Below, in pieces: positions 9,013 through 17,364 of a stretch of DNA of 64,000 bases. This stretch comes from Afipia sp. GAS231 (GTDB taxonomy: Bacteria > Pseudomonadota > Alphaproteobacteria > Rhizobiales > Xanthobacteraceae). Location of the stretch: positions 4,822,501 through 4,886,500 of the forward strand of contig NZ_LT629703.1 in the NCBI RefSeq assembly GCF_900103365.1, read 5' to 3'. The notes below the pieces were generated by a model. The model made no database searches, was not told the origin of the DNA, and saw nothing but the letters and a program-made list of their open reading frames with translations. Position 1 is the stretch's first letter; every line of letters begins with the position of its first letter. Both the position numbers and the translations under genes were made by a program.

Positions 9013-9555
9013 ATGACCGGGCACCATTTTGCGATATTCGACACCTCCATTGGCCGTTGCGGCATTGTCTGGGGCGAGCGTGGCATCACCTCGGTGCAAT
9101 TGCCGATGGGCAACGACCAAATGACCCGCACCCGCCTGCAGCAGCGCCATGACGACCTGATCGAAACGCCGCCGCCGGCGAAGATACAGACCGCGATCGA
9201 CGGGATCGTCGAGCTGTTGGCCGGCAAGCCGAACGACCTCGCCGACGTCGTTCTCGACCTCGACGGCGTTCCCGAATTCAACCGCGGCGTCTACGACATC
9301 GCGCGGAAAATTCCGCCGGGCAAGACACTGACCTATGGCGATATCGCCAAGCAGCTCGGCGGCGTCGAGCTGTCGCGCGACGTTGGCCAGGCGCTCGGAC
9401 GCAATCCCTGTCCGATCGTGGTGCCCTGCCATCGCGTGCTGGCGGCAGGCAACAAGCCCGGCGGTTTCTCCGCCAATGGCGGGGTGGTGACCAAGCTGAA
9501 GATGCTGGAGATCGAAGGCGCCCCGGTGAATTACACGCCGAGCCTGTTCGACTGA
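9013..9555 (+). CDS. ogt: Methylated-DNA--protein-cysteine methyltransferase (Ogt/MGMT type)
   Basis: Repairs O6-alkylguanine by moving the alkyl group to its own cysteine. The active site PCHRV lies within NPCPIVVPCHRVLAAGNKPGGFSANGG, and the DNA-binding helix region is VYDIARKIPPGKTLTYGDIAKQLGG. At 180 residues it is the usual size for an N-terminally extended Ogt. The ATG at 9013 follows GGAG closely; the upstream part of the open frame has no family match. It stands alone, with a repeat/terminator element after its stop. A related, less likely role is an Ada C-domain or ATL protein, but the intact PCHR motif argues for a working transferase. Confidence 0.92.
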   Translation: MTGHHFAIFDTSIGRCGIVWGERGITSVQLPMGNDQMTRTRLQQRHDDLIETPPPAKIQTAIDGIVELLAGKPNDLADVVLDLDGVPEFNRGVYDIARKIPPGKTLTYGDIAKQLGGVELSRDVGQALGRNPCPIVVPCHRVLAAGNKPGGFSANGGVVTKLKMLEIEGAPVNYTPSLFD

Positions 9556-9564
9556 GCGGCTGTT

Positions 9565-9669
9565 AGAGCGTTTTCCAGCGAAGTGGACGCCGGTTCGCGT
9601 GAAGAAAACGCGTCAAAACAAGAATCTAGAGCCCCGTTCCGATTCAATCGGAACGGAAAAAGGCTCTAG
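9565..9669 (+). repeat. Dispersed AGAGCGTTTT repeat, copy B, with terminator hairpin
   Basis: Starts AGAGCGTTTTCCAGCGAAGT and contains GAAGAAAACGCGTCAAAACA. Near its end is a hairpin at 9634-9656, with arms CCGTTCCGATT and AATCGGAACGG and a single-base centre, followed by a run of A. It can terminate transcription for the convergent ogt and enoyl-CoA hydratase genes. Confidence 0.87.
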
Positions 9670-10466
9670 CGCCCCTTGAAATCGGGTTTTCGCTTTTCGT
9701 TGAAGGCCAACACGCCCTCGCGGCGATCTTCGGTCGGAACCATGCGGTTGTAGGCCTCGATCTCGAGCGCCAGCCCGTCCCGCAGCGAGGACTGCAGGCC
9801 GCGGTGGATCGACAGCTTGGCTTGCCGCACCGAGATCGGCGCATTGCGGGCGATATGCGATGCGGTCGCCAGCGCCTCCCGCAACAGGTCGGCTTGTGGA
9901 AACACTTCGTTGACGAGGCCCCAGTCGTGCGCTTGCGTGGCCGTAAAGGGCTTGCCGGTCAGGATCAGCTCCTTGGCACGGCGTTCGCCCACGGCGCGCG
10001 GCAGCGTCTGGGTGCCGCCACCGCCCGGCATGATGCCGAGCGTCACTTCGGTCAGCGCAAAGCGCGCGGTGTCGGCGGCGTAGAGAAAATCGCAGCATCC
10101 GGCGATCTCGCAGCCGCCGCCATAGGCCGCGCCATTGACGGCGCCGATGATCGGCACCGGGCAATCGATCAGCGCCCGCACCATCCGCTCAAAAATGACA
10201 TGCTGACGCGTCCATTGTTCGTCGGTCATGCCGCGGCGTTCCCTAAGGTCGCCGCCGGCGCAGAAGGCTTTGTCGCCTGATCCGGTCAGCACGATGCAGC
10301 GCAGGCCTTTGGGATCGAGGGCGATATCCTCGAAGCAGCGCACCAGATCCTTGCCCATCTGGGTGTTGAGTGCGTTGGAAGCGTCCGGCCGGTTGAGCCG
10401 GACGACGGTCACGTGCTCGCCGGCTGCTTCCAGTGAAAGCGTGTCGAACTCCACAGATGCGCTCAT
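9666..10466 (-). CDS. Enoyl-CoA hydratase/isomerase family protein
   Basis: A 266-residue crotonase-fold enzyme acting on acyl-CoA thioesters. The oxyanion-hole segments are KAFCAGGDLRER (about 70-80) and AVNGAAYGGGCEIAGCCDF (about 110-130), followed by ALTEVTLGIMPGGGGTQTLPRAVG with the second glutamate region. The ATG at 10466 overlaps the stop of the upstream MBL gene as ATGA, so translation is probably coupled. An in-frame upstream extension to 10562 is not family-like. The substrate is unspecified, but the block of MBL, GST, FAH and quinone-reductase genes suggests degradation of an aromatic or unsaturated acid. Confidence 0.91.
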   Translation of the reverse strand: MSASVEFDTLSLEAAGEHVTVVRLNRPDASNALNTQMGKDLVRCFEDIALDPKGLRCIVLTGSGDKAFCAGGDLRERRGMTDEQWTRQHVIFERMVRALIDCPVPIIGAVNGAAYGGGCEIAGCCDFLYAADTARFALTEVTLGIMPGGGGTQTLPRAVGERRAKELILTGKPFTATQAHDWGLVNEVFPQADLLREALATASHIARNAPISVRQAKLSIHRGLQSSLRDGLALEIEAYNRMVPTEDRREGVLAFNEKRKPDFKGR

Positions 10467-11332
10467 ATCGCCTCGCAGGAAAATCCGTTGCCGGCGCGGC
10501 GAATTCTTCCCGCGGACGGCGAGGGGAAATGCGCGGTGCAGCACAGCGTTTCGGTGTCGCAATAGCGCTCCATGAAATTGCGCCGCGTCACCGCGGCCTG
10601 CGCCTGGTCGACATCGAACTTCGCAGAAAATTCCGGGTACCGCGTCTGCAGCGGCGAATGCATCAGATCGCCCGAGAACACCGCGTCGTCCTTGCCGCGG
10701 CCGAAGGTGAAGGCGACATGGCCGGGCGTATGGCCCGGGGTCGGCAGGATGCGGGCGTGATCGCCGATCGCGTGGTCGTCGCGCACGATCTCGGCCTGTT
10801 TGGCTTCGACCACCGGCAGCACGCTGTCGACGAACGGCGGTACGGGAGCCTTGGCGTTCTGCTCGGTCCAGTAATCGAACTCGGTCTTGCCGAACACGTA
10901 GCGCGCCTTCGGAAAGGTCGGCACCCAGCGGCCGTTCTCAAGTTTTGTGTTCCAGCCGACGTGATCGACATGCAGATGCGTGCACATCACGTAGTCGATA
11001 TCGCCGGGCGAAAAACCGGCCGCCGCGAGGCCGCGCATGTAAGTGTCGTCGGTCTTCATGTTCCATTTCGGACGCAGCGGCCGCGGCTTGTCGTTGCCGA
11101 TGCAGCTGTCGATCAGGATGGTGTGATGCGGCGTCTTCACCACATAGGACTGGAAACACAGGATCAGCACGTCCTTGTCGTCGAGTGCGCCGGCCTGCCG
11201 CATCCACGACCGGTTCTCGGCCAGAACTTCCGGCGTCAGGCCCGGCAGCATCTCGAGCGCCGGCAGGAAGGTGGTTTCCTGCTCGATGATGCGGTGGATG
11301 GTGAGGTCGCCGACGGCGAAGTTGAGTTTCAT
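10463..11332 (-). CDS. MBL-fold metallo-hydrolase (lactonase-like), paralogue 1
   Basis: A 289-residue metallo-beta-lactamase-fold hydrolase. The zinc motif is CTHLHVDHVGW, with further ligands in TPGHTPGHV and FSGDLMHSP. The organisation is like AttM/AiiA-type lactonases, but substrate use in this subfamily is broad. It is clearly homologous to the gene at 14469-15320: both carry the block HLHVDHVGWNTKL, then WVPTFP and ARYVFGK, with an acidic Tyr-Trp segment after it. Its stop overlaps the enoyl-CoA hydratase start, so the two form an operon. Confidence 0.88.
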   Translation of the reverse strand: MKLNFAVGDLTIHRIIEQETTFLPALEMLPGLTPEVLAENRSWMRQAGALDDKDVLILCFQSYVVKTPHHTILIDSCIGNDKPRPLRPKWNMKTDDTYMRGLAAAGFSPGDIDYVMCTHLHVDHVGWNTKLENGRWVPTFPKARYVFGKTEFDYWTEQNAKAPVPPFVDSVLPVVEAKQAEIVRDDHAIGDHARILPTPGHTPGHVAFTFGRGKDDAVFSGDLMHSPLQTRYPEFSAKFDVDQAQAAVTRRNFMERYCDTETLCCTAHFPSPSAGRIRRAGNGFSCEAI

Positions 11333-11366
11333 GGTTCTTCCCTGATTTTTTGGCGAGACTGGCGCG

Positions 11367-12581
11367 CTAGTTTTTGTCGCGAACGGATGGGAGGATGACG
11401 TTGGTGAGCATGTCGAGCGCGCCGTCGCCCTGGCGCGTCCGGAAGTACAGGCCCGAAGTCGTCATTACGACGAGGTCGCGCTCGGGCACGATGAAGATGC
11501 GCTGGCCGCCCGAGCCCATCGCGGCGATCCATTTCACTTCCGATCCGTCCACGATCGAACGCCCCAGCCACCATTGCTGGCCGTAGAAGAACAATCCGCT
11601 GAAATAGCCGATGGCCTGAAAGCGCGGTTTGACCGATTGCGCGATCCAGTCGGCCGAGACGATCTGTTTGCCATTCCATGCGCCATGGTCGAGCACGAGC
11701 TGGCCGATCTTGGCGGCATCGCGTGGCCGCAGCCGCAGGCCGGCGGCGGGGGCGATCTTCTTGTTCTCCGGATAATTCTTCCATTCGAAATCGGTAATTC
11801 CAAGCGGCTGGAACAGGGTTTCGCGCGCGAACGCGTCCAGCGGCTTGCCGGAGACGCGTTCGAGGATGCTGCCGAGCAGATTGGTGCTGCCACCATTATA
11901 CGTCCACAGCGCGTCCGGCGGCCTCGCGACCGGCTTCGACAGCACGTAGCGGATCGGATCGGATTCGTTGCCGAGATGCGGTTCGTCGTTTTTCGGATCG
12001 TCCCAGCCGCGGTTCTCGTCCCACTGCATGCCGGAAGACATCGTCAGCAGATGCCGCAGCGTGATCTGGTCCCAGCCCGGCGATTTGACGTCAGCAAATT
12101 CTGGATAGAACTTCACCACCGGCTCGTCGGCGTTCGCAATCAGCTTGCGGTCGATCGCGATGCCGACCAGCAGCGAGACCAAGCTCTTCGAAGCCGAGCG
12201 CAGGTCGTGCTTGGTGGTGGCATCGAATTCGTGCCGCCCGCCGTTCTCGCCCCAGGGCTCGTCATAGCCGGCAAAGTATTGCTCGAATACGAGCTTGCCG
12301 TGGCGGACGATGACCACGGCGTGAACGTCGGCTTCCATTTCCTTCAGCCGCGCTGCGATACCGCAGAGCCGTGCGCCGTCGAGGCCTGTGCTTTCGGGCG
12401 ACGCGGTCACCCAGCCGTCGTCGAGCGCAGTCGGGGACCCGCAGGCCAGATTTCGTTGGCCCAGCGACATTTCGTTTGATTGGGCCTGCGCGCCCGTTAT
12501 CGCAAGCGCGAAACCGGACGTCGCACATACAACAACGGCAGCGAGGCCGAGGTGCCGCAATTTTTTGCCGCCCTCGCGCAT
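11367..12581 (-). CDS. Exported serine hydrolase, class C beta-lactamase-like
   Basis: A 404-residue protein of the serine beta-lactamase/penicillin-binding protein fold. It has a signal peptide (hydrophobic LGLAAVVVCATSGFALAI, then AQAQS) and so acts in the periplasm. The nucleophile motif SASKS (SxxK) is followed by LVSLLVGIAID. The second motif YNGGSTN (YxN) is near residue 210, and a C-terminal GSGGQRIFIVPERDLVVMTT strand holds the third motif region. These proteins are mostly esterases or D-aminopeptidase-like enzymes rather than resistance enzymes. It is the same strand as its neighbours, with short gaps. Confidence 0.88.
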   Translation of the reverse strand: MREGGKKLRHLGLAAVVVCATSGFALAITGAQAQSNEMSLGQRNLACGSPTALDDGWVTASPESTGLDGARLCGIAARLKEMEADVHAVVIVRHGKLVFEQYFAGYDEPWGENGGRHEFDATTKHDLRSASKSLVSLLVGIAIDRKLIANADEPVVKFYPEFADVKSPGWDQITLRHLLTMSSGMQWDENRGWDDPKNDEPHLGNESDPIRYVLSKPVARPPDALWTYNGGSTNLLGSILERVSGKPLDAFARETLFQPLGITDFEWKNYPENKKIAPAAGLRLRPRDAAKIGQLVLDHGAWNGKQIVSADWIAQSVKPRFQAIGYFSGLFFYGQQWWLGRSIVDGSEVKWIAAMGSGGQRIFIVPERDLVVMTTSGLYFRTRQGDGALDMLTNVILPSVRDKN

Positions 12582-12603
12582 GCTGCCGTCTCCGTTTTCG
12601 TCG

Positions 12604-13218
12604 TTACGCCGTCGGCGGCACCGAGATTTTCACCGACGGCCGCTCCAGCATCTTTTGATTGAAGGCGTCGAGCTTCGGATAGGCCTTGCGCCAGCCGCAA
12701 TCGGCAAAACGGAAGTCGGCATAGCCGAGCACGCAAACGAGGCCGATCTGGGCGGCGTTGAACGGCCCCGACAGCACGTCATTTCTGTTCTCGAAACGCG
12801 CCATGCCGGACCAGGCCCGGTTCCAGTGGTCCTTGTGCCAGTCGCTCCAGCGCAGCCCCTCGGGGCGCACCATCTTTTCGTAGCGGCACAGCAGCATCGA
12901 ATCGAGCATGCCCTGCAGCAGGGAATGGTCGCTCTTGACCTTCCAGCGCTCGGGGCCGGAAGCCGGGATCAGCTTGTTACCGCCGGCGAGCTCGTCGAGA
13001 TATTCGACGATGACGTAGGAATCCAGAAGCACATCGCCATTGTCGAGGATCAGCACCGGCAGCTTCTTCAGCGGCGTGATCTTGGAATATTCGTCGTTTG
13101 GCTGGCCGGGGACAACCGCAGCTGGCGTGAACTCGATCTTGTCGATCAGGCCGGTCTCGATCGCGGCGATGCGCACTTTGCGAGCGAACGGCGAGGCGGG
13201 GGAGAAGGTGAGTTTCAT
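12604..13218 (-). CDS. Glutathione S-transferase family protein
   Basis: A 204-residue cytosolic GST-fold protein. The thioredoxin-like N-terminal domain (1-80) has SPASPFARKVRIAA, where Ser would contact glutathione, then LPVLILDNGDVLLDSYVIVEYLDE with the cis-Pro and the Asp-Ser that bind the gamma-glutamyl group. The C-terminal half is helical. In this catabolic cluster it may act in maleylacetoacetate-type isomerisation or detoxification; that is inference. A repeat element follows between it and the FAH gene. Confidence 0.88.
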   Translation of the reverse strand: MKLTFSPASPFARKVRIAAIETGLIDKIEFTPAAVVPGQPNDEYSKITPLKKLPVLILDNGDVLLDSYVIVEYLDELAGGNKLIPASGPERWKVKSDHSLLQGMLDSMLLCRYEKMVRPEGLRWSDWHKDHWNRAWSGMARFENRNDVLSGPFNAAQIGLVCVLGYADFRFADCGWRKAYPKLDAFNQKMLERPSVKISVPPTA

Positions 13219-13245
13219 TTTTGAAATCCCTTTAAGGGTTTTTCT

Positions 13246-13364
13246 CCGTCATGCCCGGGCTTGTCCCGGGCATCCACGTTTTTACTGTTGGAGAGAAGTC
13301 GTGGATGGCCGGAACATTTAGCTTGAAGACGCGCTTCGCGCTTTCTGCCCGGCCACGACGCGTT
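13246..13364. repeat. Dispersed palindromic repeat, CCGTCATGCCCGGGC family
   Basis: Contains CCGTCATGCCCGGGCTTGTC and CCCGGGCATCCACG, a variable middle, then GTGGATGGCC and GCCCGGCCACGAC. A second copy lies at 17976-18105. It fills the spacer between the GST and FAH genes. Confidence 0.8.
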
Positions 13365-13379
13365 GGGTCAGTCGGTCTC

Positions 13380-14222
13380 TTACGCCGCAATGATTTCCTG
13401 CCGCTGCTCGCCGAGGCCTTCGATGCCGAGCGTGACGACGTCGCCGACATTGAGGAACTGCGGCGGCTTCATGCCGGTGCCGACGCCGGGAGGCGTGCCC
13501 GTGGTGACGATGTCGCCGGGCAGCAGCGTCATGAACTGCGAAACATAGGAAATGCACTTCGCCATGGTGAAGATCATGGTCGAGGTCGATCCGGTCTGGC
13601 GGCGCTGGCCGTTGACGTCGAGCCACATCGACAGCTTCTGCACGTCGGCGACTTCATCCTTGGTCACCAGCCACGGGCCGACCGGGCCGAACGTGTCGTG
13701 CGACTTGCCCTTGGTCCACTGACCGAGGCGTTCGATCTGGAAATTGCGTTCCGAGACGTCGTTGCAGACGCAATAGCCGGCGACGTGATTGAGGGCGTCG
13801 GCTTCGCTGACATACTTGGCGCGGGTGCCGATGATGGCCGCGATCTCGACTTCCCAGTCAAGCTTGGTCGAGCCGCGGGGCTTTTCGACCGCGTCATTGG
13901 GGCCTGAGAGCGCGGTGTTGGCCTTGATGAAGAAGATCGGCTCGGTCGGGATCGGCGAACCGGTTTCCTTGGCGTGATCGACATAGTTCAGGCCGATCGC
14001 AACGAATTTCGAGATGCCGGTGACCGGGGCGCCGAAGCGCGGCTTGCCGTCGACGGCGGGCAGCTTGGACGCATCGAGGCCGGCGAGCTTGGCCAGCGAC
14101 GCCGGCGCATAGGCCTCGCCGTCGAGGTCCTTCACATGGGCGGAGAGATCGCGCAATTGGCCGGATTTATCGATCAAGCCGGGCTTTTCCGCACCCTTGG
14201 CGCCGTAACGAACAAGCTTCAT
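13380..14222 (-). CDS. Fumarylacetoacetate hydrolase family protein
   Basis: A 280-residue FAH-fold enzyme that hydrolyses or decarboxylates 1,3-dicarbonyl acids using one divalent metal. Metal ligands are visible in KLDWEVEIAAIIG (ExE) and the catalytic region in VSERNFQ. The C-terminal signature is LLPGDIVTTGTPPGVGTGM, then FLNVGDVVTLGIEGLG. The N-terminal 70 residues match the usual cap. It resembles 2-hydroxyhepta-2,4-diene-1,7-dioate isomerase-like or ureidoglycolate-lyase-labelled proteins, labels that are often wrong. The exact ring-cleavage product is unknown. Confidence 0.9.
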   Translation of the reverse strand: MKLVRYGAKGAEKPGLIDKSGQLRDLSAHVKDLDGEAYAPASLAKLAGLDASKLPAVDGKPRFGAPVTGISKFVAIGLNYVDHAKETGSPIPTEPIFFIKANTALSGPNDAVEKPRGSTKLDWEVEIAAIIGTRAKYVSEADALNHVAGYCVCNDVSERNFQIERLGQWTKGKSHDTFGPVGPWLVTKDEVADVQKLSMWLDVNGQRRQTGSTSTMIFTMAKCISYVSQFMTLLPGDIVTTGTPPGVGTGMKPPQFLNVGDVVTLGIEGLGEQRQEIIAA

Positions 14223-14355
14223 TTTTCACTCCCTGGCGGGTTTTCTTGAGGACTTTTCGACTTGATTTTCGACTTGGACTGCTTTTGGAACAGCACGGGG
14301 GGAAATTCAACTGCCGATACGTACTGCAATGCACCCCCTCATTTCTTGGGGACTT

Positions 14356-14449
14356 GGTAGGGTGGGCAAAGGCGCTCTTGCGTCGTGCCCACCATCTATC
14401 CAGGCCGGTGGTTTAATGGTGGGCACGCTGTCGCTTTGCCCACCCTACC
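14356..14449. repeat. 94-bp nested inverted repeat (GGTAGGGTGGGCAAAG)
   Basis: Outer arms GGTAGGGTGGGCAAAG and CTTTGCCCACCCTACC are exact complements. An inner pair, GTGCCCACCAT and ATGGTGGGCAC, forms a second stem. This nested palindrome is a familiar rhizobial intergenic element. It lies 20 bases beyond the stop of the MBL gene and could stop transcription from either side. Confidence 0.88.
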
Positions 14450-14468
14450 AACCCCGAGGAAGCCGGCA

Positions 14469-15320
14469 TCATCCCAAAGCGATGAACTTGAAGGCCGTCC
14501 CTTCACGCTTGATATGGCCGGCATTGAAGTGCCCGCCGATCACCAGCGTCGGCGTATCGGCAAAGCGCGAGAACAGCTCGCGCCGCGTCGCCGTGGACTG
14601 CTGGGGCGTGGAATCCGCGGTCGACGACCAGTCGAGATGCGCCATCTGGCAGGGATGGTGGGCAACATCGCCGGTCAGCAGGGCTTCGTGGCCGTCCGAG
14701 GTGATGTGGATGCTCATATGGCCGGGGCTGTGGCCGGGTGTCGGAATCAGGGTGATCTCGTCCGCCAACCGGGCGTCGCTGGCGACAAGATCAGCCCGGC
14801 CGGCGTCGGCGATCGGTTTCACGGAATCGTTAAACACAGCCAGTTTGTCGGCCTCTTCGTGGCTGTGGTCGCGCCAATACTCGTATTCGATCTTGCCGAA
14901 CACGTATCTCGCCCCAGGGAAAGTCGGCACCCATTTGCCGTCGACCAGTTTCGTGTTCCAGCCGACGTGGTCGACATGCAGATGCGTGCAAAGCACCGTG
15001 TCGATGCTGTCAGGGGCGAAGCCCGCCGCTGTCAGTCTGTCGAGAAACGGATCCTTGCGGTCGTTCCAGGTCGGCACCTTGCGGCCCTTTTTGTCGTTGC
15101 CGAGTCCGGTGTCGACGATGATCCGGCGCGACGGGGTTTCCACCAGCAGCGAGTGGATCGACATTTTCAGCCGGCCTTCCTCGGTGGCGAAATGCGGGAT
15201 CAGCCAGGGCAGTTTCTGCATTTCCTCATTGGTCGCGAGCGGCAGGATGAAGCGGGTGCTGCCGACCGTCTCCAGCTCGACGATTTTTGTGATTTTGACC
15301 TTGCCCACATTCCAGTTCAT
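14469..15320 (-). CDS. MBL-fold metallo-hydrolase, paralogue 2
   Basis: A 283-residue metallo-beta-lactamase-fold hydrolase. Zinc ligands are in VLCTHLHVDHVGW, TPGHSPGHM, LTGDVAHHP and the terminal GGHFNAGHI. The open frame extends far upstream, but the extra residues are the shadow of the quinone reductase gene; the ATG at 15320 (MNWNVGKVKI) starts the family-like strand. It shares a long conserved block with the gene at 10463-11332, so the two are duplicates within one catabolic region. Confidence 0.9.
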   Translation of the reverse strand: MNWNVGKVKITKIVELETVGSTRFILPLATNEEMQKLPWLIPHFATEEGRLKMSIHSLLVETPSRRIIVDTGLGNDKKGRKVPTWNDRKDPFLDRLTAAGFAPDSIDTVLCTHLHVDHVGWNTKLVDGKWVPTFPGARYVFGKIEYEYWRDHSHEEADKLAVFNDSVKPIADAGRADLVASDARLADEITLIPTPGHSPGHMSIHITSDGHEALLTGDVAHHPCQMAHLDWSSTADSTPQQSTATRRELFSRFADTPTLVIGGHFNAGHIKREGTAFKFIALG

Positions 15321-15358
15321 CCGGCGCTTCCCTTTTATGTCGGCGTTCGTGTCGTCGC

Positions 15359-16348
15359 TCAACGCGCGCAGTCGACGATGACGGTGCCGAGCTTGTCGCC
15401 TTTCTCCACGGCCAGATGCGCCAGCGCGGTGTCCGACAGTGCAAACTGACCGGCGATGTTGTGAAGCCGCGAGCCGGCTGTGAGCCATTTCGTGATGTCG
15501 GCCTGTCCCGCCGCCAATAAGGGCGGTGGCAGCGCGAACAGCACCAGCGCGCGCAGGGCGACGCATTTTTCCATCAGGTCGCGCATCGGCACCAGCGGCG
15601 TACGGTTGCCGTTGGTGGCATAGATCGCGATGGTCGAATTCATCGCCATCAGCTTCAGCGTGATCTCGATGTTGCCGCCGAAATCGACTTCGACCACGCG
15701 GTCGACGCCGCGCTGCCCGGTAAAGGCCAGCACTTTCGCGATAACGTCCTCGTTGCGGTAGTTGATGACGAGATCGGCACCGGCGAGCCGCGCCTGTTCG
15801 GCCTTCATCGCCGAACTGACGGTCGCGATCACCTTGGCGCCGCCCCATTTGGCGAGCTGCACGGCATAGTGGCCGACGGCACCGGCGCCGCCGGTGACCA
15901 GCACGGTTTGTCCCGCGATCGGTCCGTCGCAATAGAGGCAGCACCACGCCGTCATGCCGGGGATGCCGAGCGTGGCGCCTGATGCGAACGACAGATTGTC
16001 CGGCAGCGGCGTCACCAGATGTTCCGATAGCGCGATATATTCAGCGGCGGTACCGAAGGCGCGGCCGTTGCGCTGGCCGTTGAACAGCCAGACGCGCTGG
16101 CCGACCTGCAACCGCGTGACGCCGTCGCCGACCTGATCGACGATCCCGGCGCCATCGCTATTCGGAATCACGCGCGGAAATTCAAGCGCGCGATAGCTGC
16201 CGCCGCGGCGGCCTACATCGGCGGGATTGACGCCGGACGCCTCCAGCCGCACCCGGACTTCGCCCGGGCCGGCCACCGGCGTCGGCATCTCGCCATAGGT
16301 CAAGACCTCGGGCGCAGGGCCCGTCCGTTCGTACCAGACTGCCTTCAT
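15359..16348 (-). CDS. NADPH:quinone reductase-like zinc-independent MDR oxidoreductase
   Basis: A 329-residue medium-chain dehydrogenase/reductase. The N-terminal GroES-like domain carries GEVRVRLEASGVNPADVGRR. The Rossmann domain has TVLVTGGAGAVGHYAVQLAK (about 140-160), which binds NADPH. No structural-zinc cysteine cluster is visible, matching the quinone oxidoreductase branch. It lies 38 bases upstream of MBL paralogue 2 on the same strand, suggesting co-transcription. Confidence 0.9.
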   Translation of the reverse strand: MKAVWYERTGPAPEVLTYGEMPTPVAGPGEVRVRLEASGVNPADVGRRGGSYRALEFPRVIPNSDGAGIVDQVGDGVTRLQVGQRVWLFNGQRNGRAFGTAAEYIALSEHLVTPLPDNLSFASGATLGIPGMTAWCCLYCDGPIAGQTVLVTGGAGAVGHYAVQLAKWGGAKVIATVSSAMKAEQARLAGADLVINYRNEDVIAKVLAFTGQRGVDRVVEVDFGGNIEITLKLMAMNSTIAIYATNGNRTPLVPMRDLMEKCVALRALVLFALPPPLLAAGQADITKWLTAGSRLHNIAGQFALSDTALAHLAVEKGDKLGTVIVDCAR

Positions 16349-16366
16349 CTAACGCCCCCTCGGACC

Positions 16367-16460
16367 AGAGCGTTTTCGAGCGAAGTGGTCACCGGTTCGC
16401 ATGAAGAAAACGCGTCAAAGCAAAAAAGTAGAGCCCGGTTCTGATGCAATCAGAACCGGG
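16367..16460 (+). repeat. Dispersed AGAGCGTTTT repeat, copy C, with terminator hairpin
   Basis: Starts AGAGCGTTTTCGAGCGAAGT and ends with a hairpin whose arms are CCGGTTCTGAT and ATCAGAACCGG around 16436-16459. It lies just beyond the SDR stop and is nearly collinear with copy B at 9565-9669. Confidence 0.87.
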
Positions 16461-16466
16461 AGACCA

Positions 16467-17249
16467 CTAGAGGGTCCCCGGAAATGCGCCGCCGTCGAGC
16501 AGGATGTTCTGGCCGGTGATGAAGCCGGCCTTGGCGCTGCACAGGAACGCGCAAGCCTCGCCGAATTCCTCGGGATCGCCGAAGCGTCCGGCCGGATTGA
16601 GCTTGGCGCGTTCCGCCAGCACCTGCTCGACCGGAAGACCGCGCTTTTCCGATTCGCCTTTCGCGGTCCCGCGCAGGCGATCAGTGTTGAAGGGGCCGGG
16701 CAGCAGGCCGTTGATGGTGACGTTGTTGATGACGGTCTTGCGCGAAAGGCCGGCGACGAAGCCGGTGAGGCCGGCGCGCGCGCCATTGGAAAGGCCCAAG
16801 ATCTCGATCGGCGCCTTCACCGCGGCCGAGGTGATGTTGACGATGCGGCCGAACTTGCGCCCCATCATGCCGTCCACCGTCGCCTTGATCAGCTCGATCG
16901 GGGTCAGCATGTTGGCGTCGATCGCCTTGATCCAGTCGTCGCGGGTCCAGTTGCGGAAATCGCCGGGCGGCGGGCCGCCGGCATTGTTGATCAGGATATC
17001 CGGGTCGGGACAGGCTTTCAGCGCCGCCGCGCGTCCCTCAGGCGTGGTGATGTCGCCGGCCACCTCGGTGACGGTGATGCCGGGATTGGCTTTGCGGATT
17101 TCATCGGCGGTCTTCTTCAGCGCTTCGGCGCCGCGCGCCGTCAGCGTCACGTGCACGCCCTCGTTGGCCAGCGCCATGGCGCAGGCGCGCCCGAGTCCCT
17201 TGCTGGATGCGCACACGATGGCGCGGCGGCCTTTGATCCCTAGATCCAC
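16467..17249 (-). CDS. SDR family oxidoreductase lacking the usual YxxxK
   Basis: A 260-residue classical-size short-chain dehydrogenase. The cofactor motif is CASSKGLGRACAMALANEG near residues 13-31, and NNAGGPPPGDF is near 90. The Ser of ITSAAVKAPIEIL is present, but where YxxxK is expected the sequence reads GLSNGARAGLTGF, with no Tyr. A known SDR subgroup has this pattern (L-S-N-x-x-R-A-G), so the change is probably a family trait rather than damage. The C-terminus has the regular GQNILLDGG. Function unassigned. Confidence 0.88.
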   Translation of the reverse strand: MDLGIKGRRAIVCASSKGLGRACAMALANEGVHVTLTARGAEALKKTADEIRKANPGITVTEVAGDITTPEGRAAALKACPDPDILINNAGGPPPGDFRNWTRDDWIKAIDANMLTPIELIKATVDGMMGRKFGRIVNITSAAVKAPIEILGLSNGARAGLTGFVAGLSRKTVINNVTINGLLPGPFNTDRLRGTAKGESEKRGLPVEQVLAERAKLNPAGRFGDPEEFGEACAFLCSAKAGFITGQNILLDGGAFPGTL

Positions 17250-17364
17250 AGTTTCACTCCCGTTATGTCAGTGATTTTTTGAAGTCCGATGATGGCACTG
17301 TAGCCAAGTCAGGCATCCCTGATAAGGGGCTGCCCGCCTGACGAAATGCATATCAGTAAGTCTA

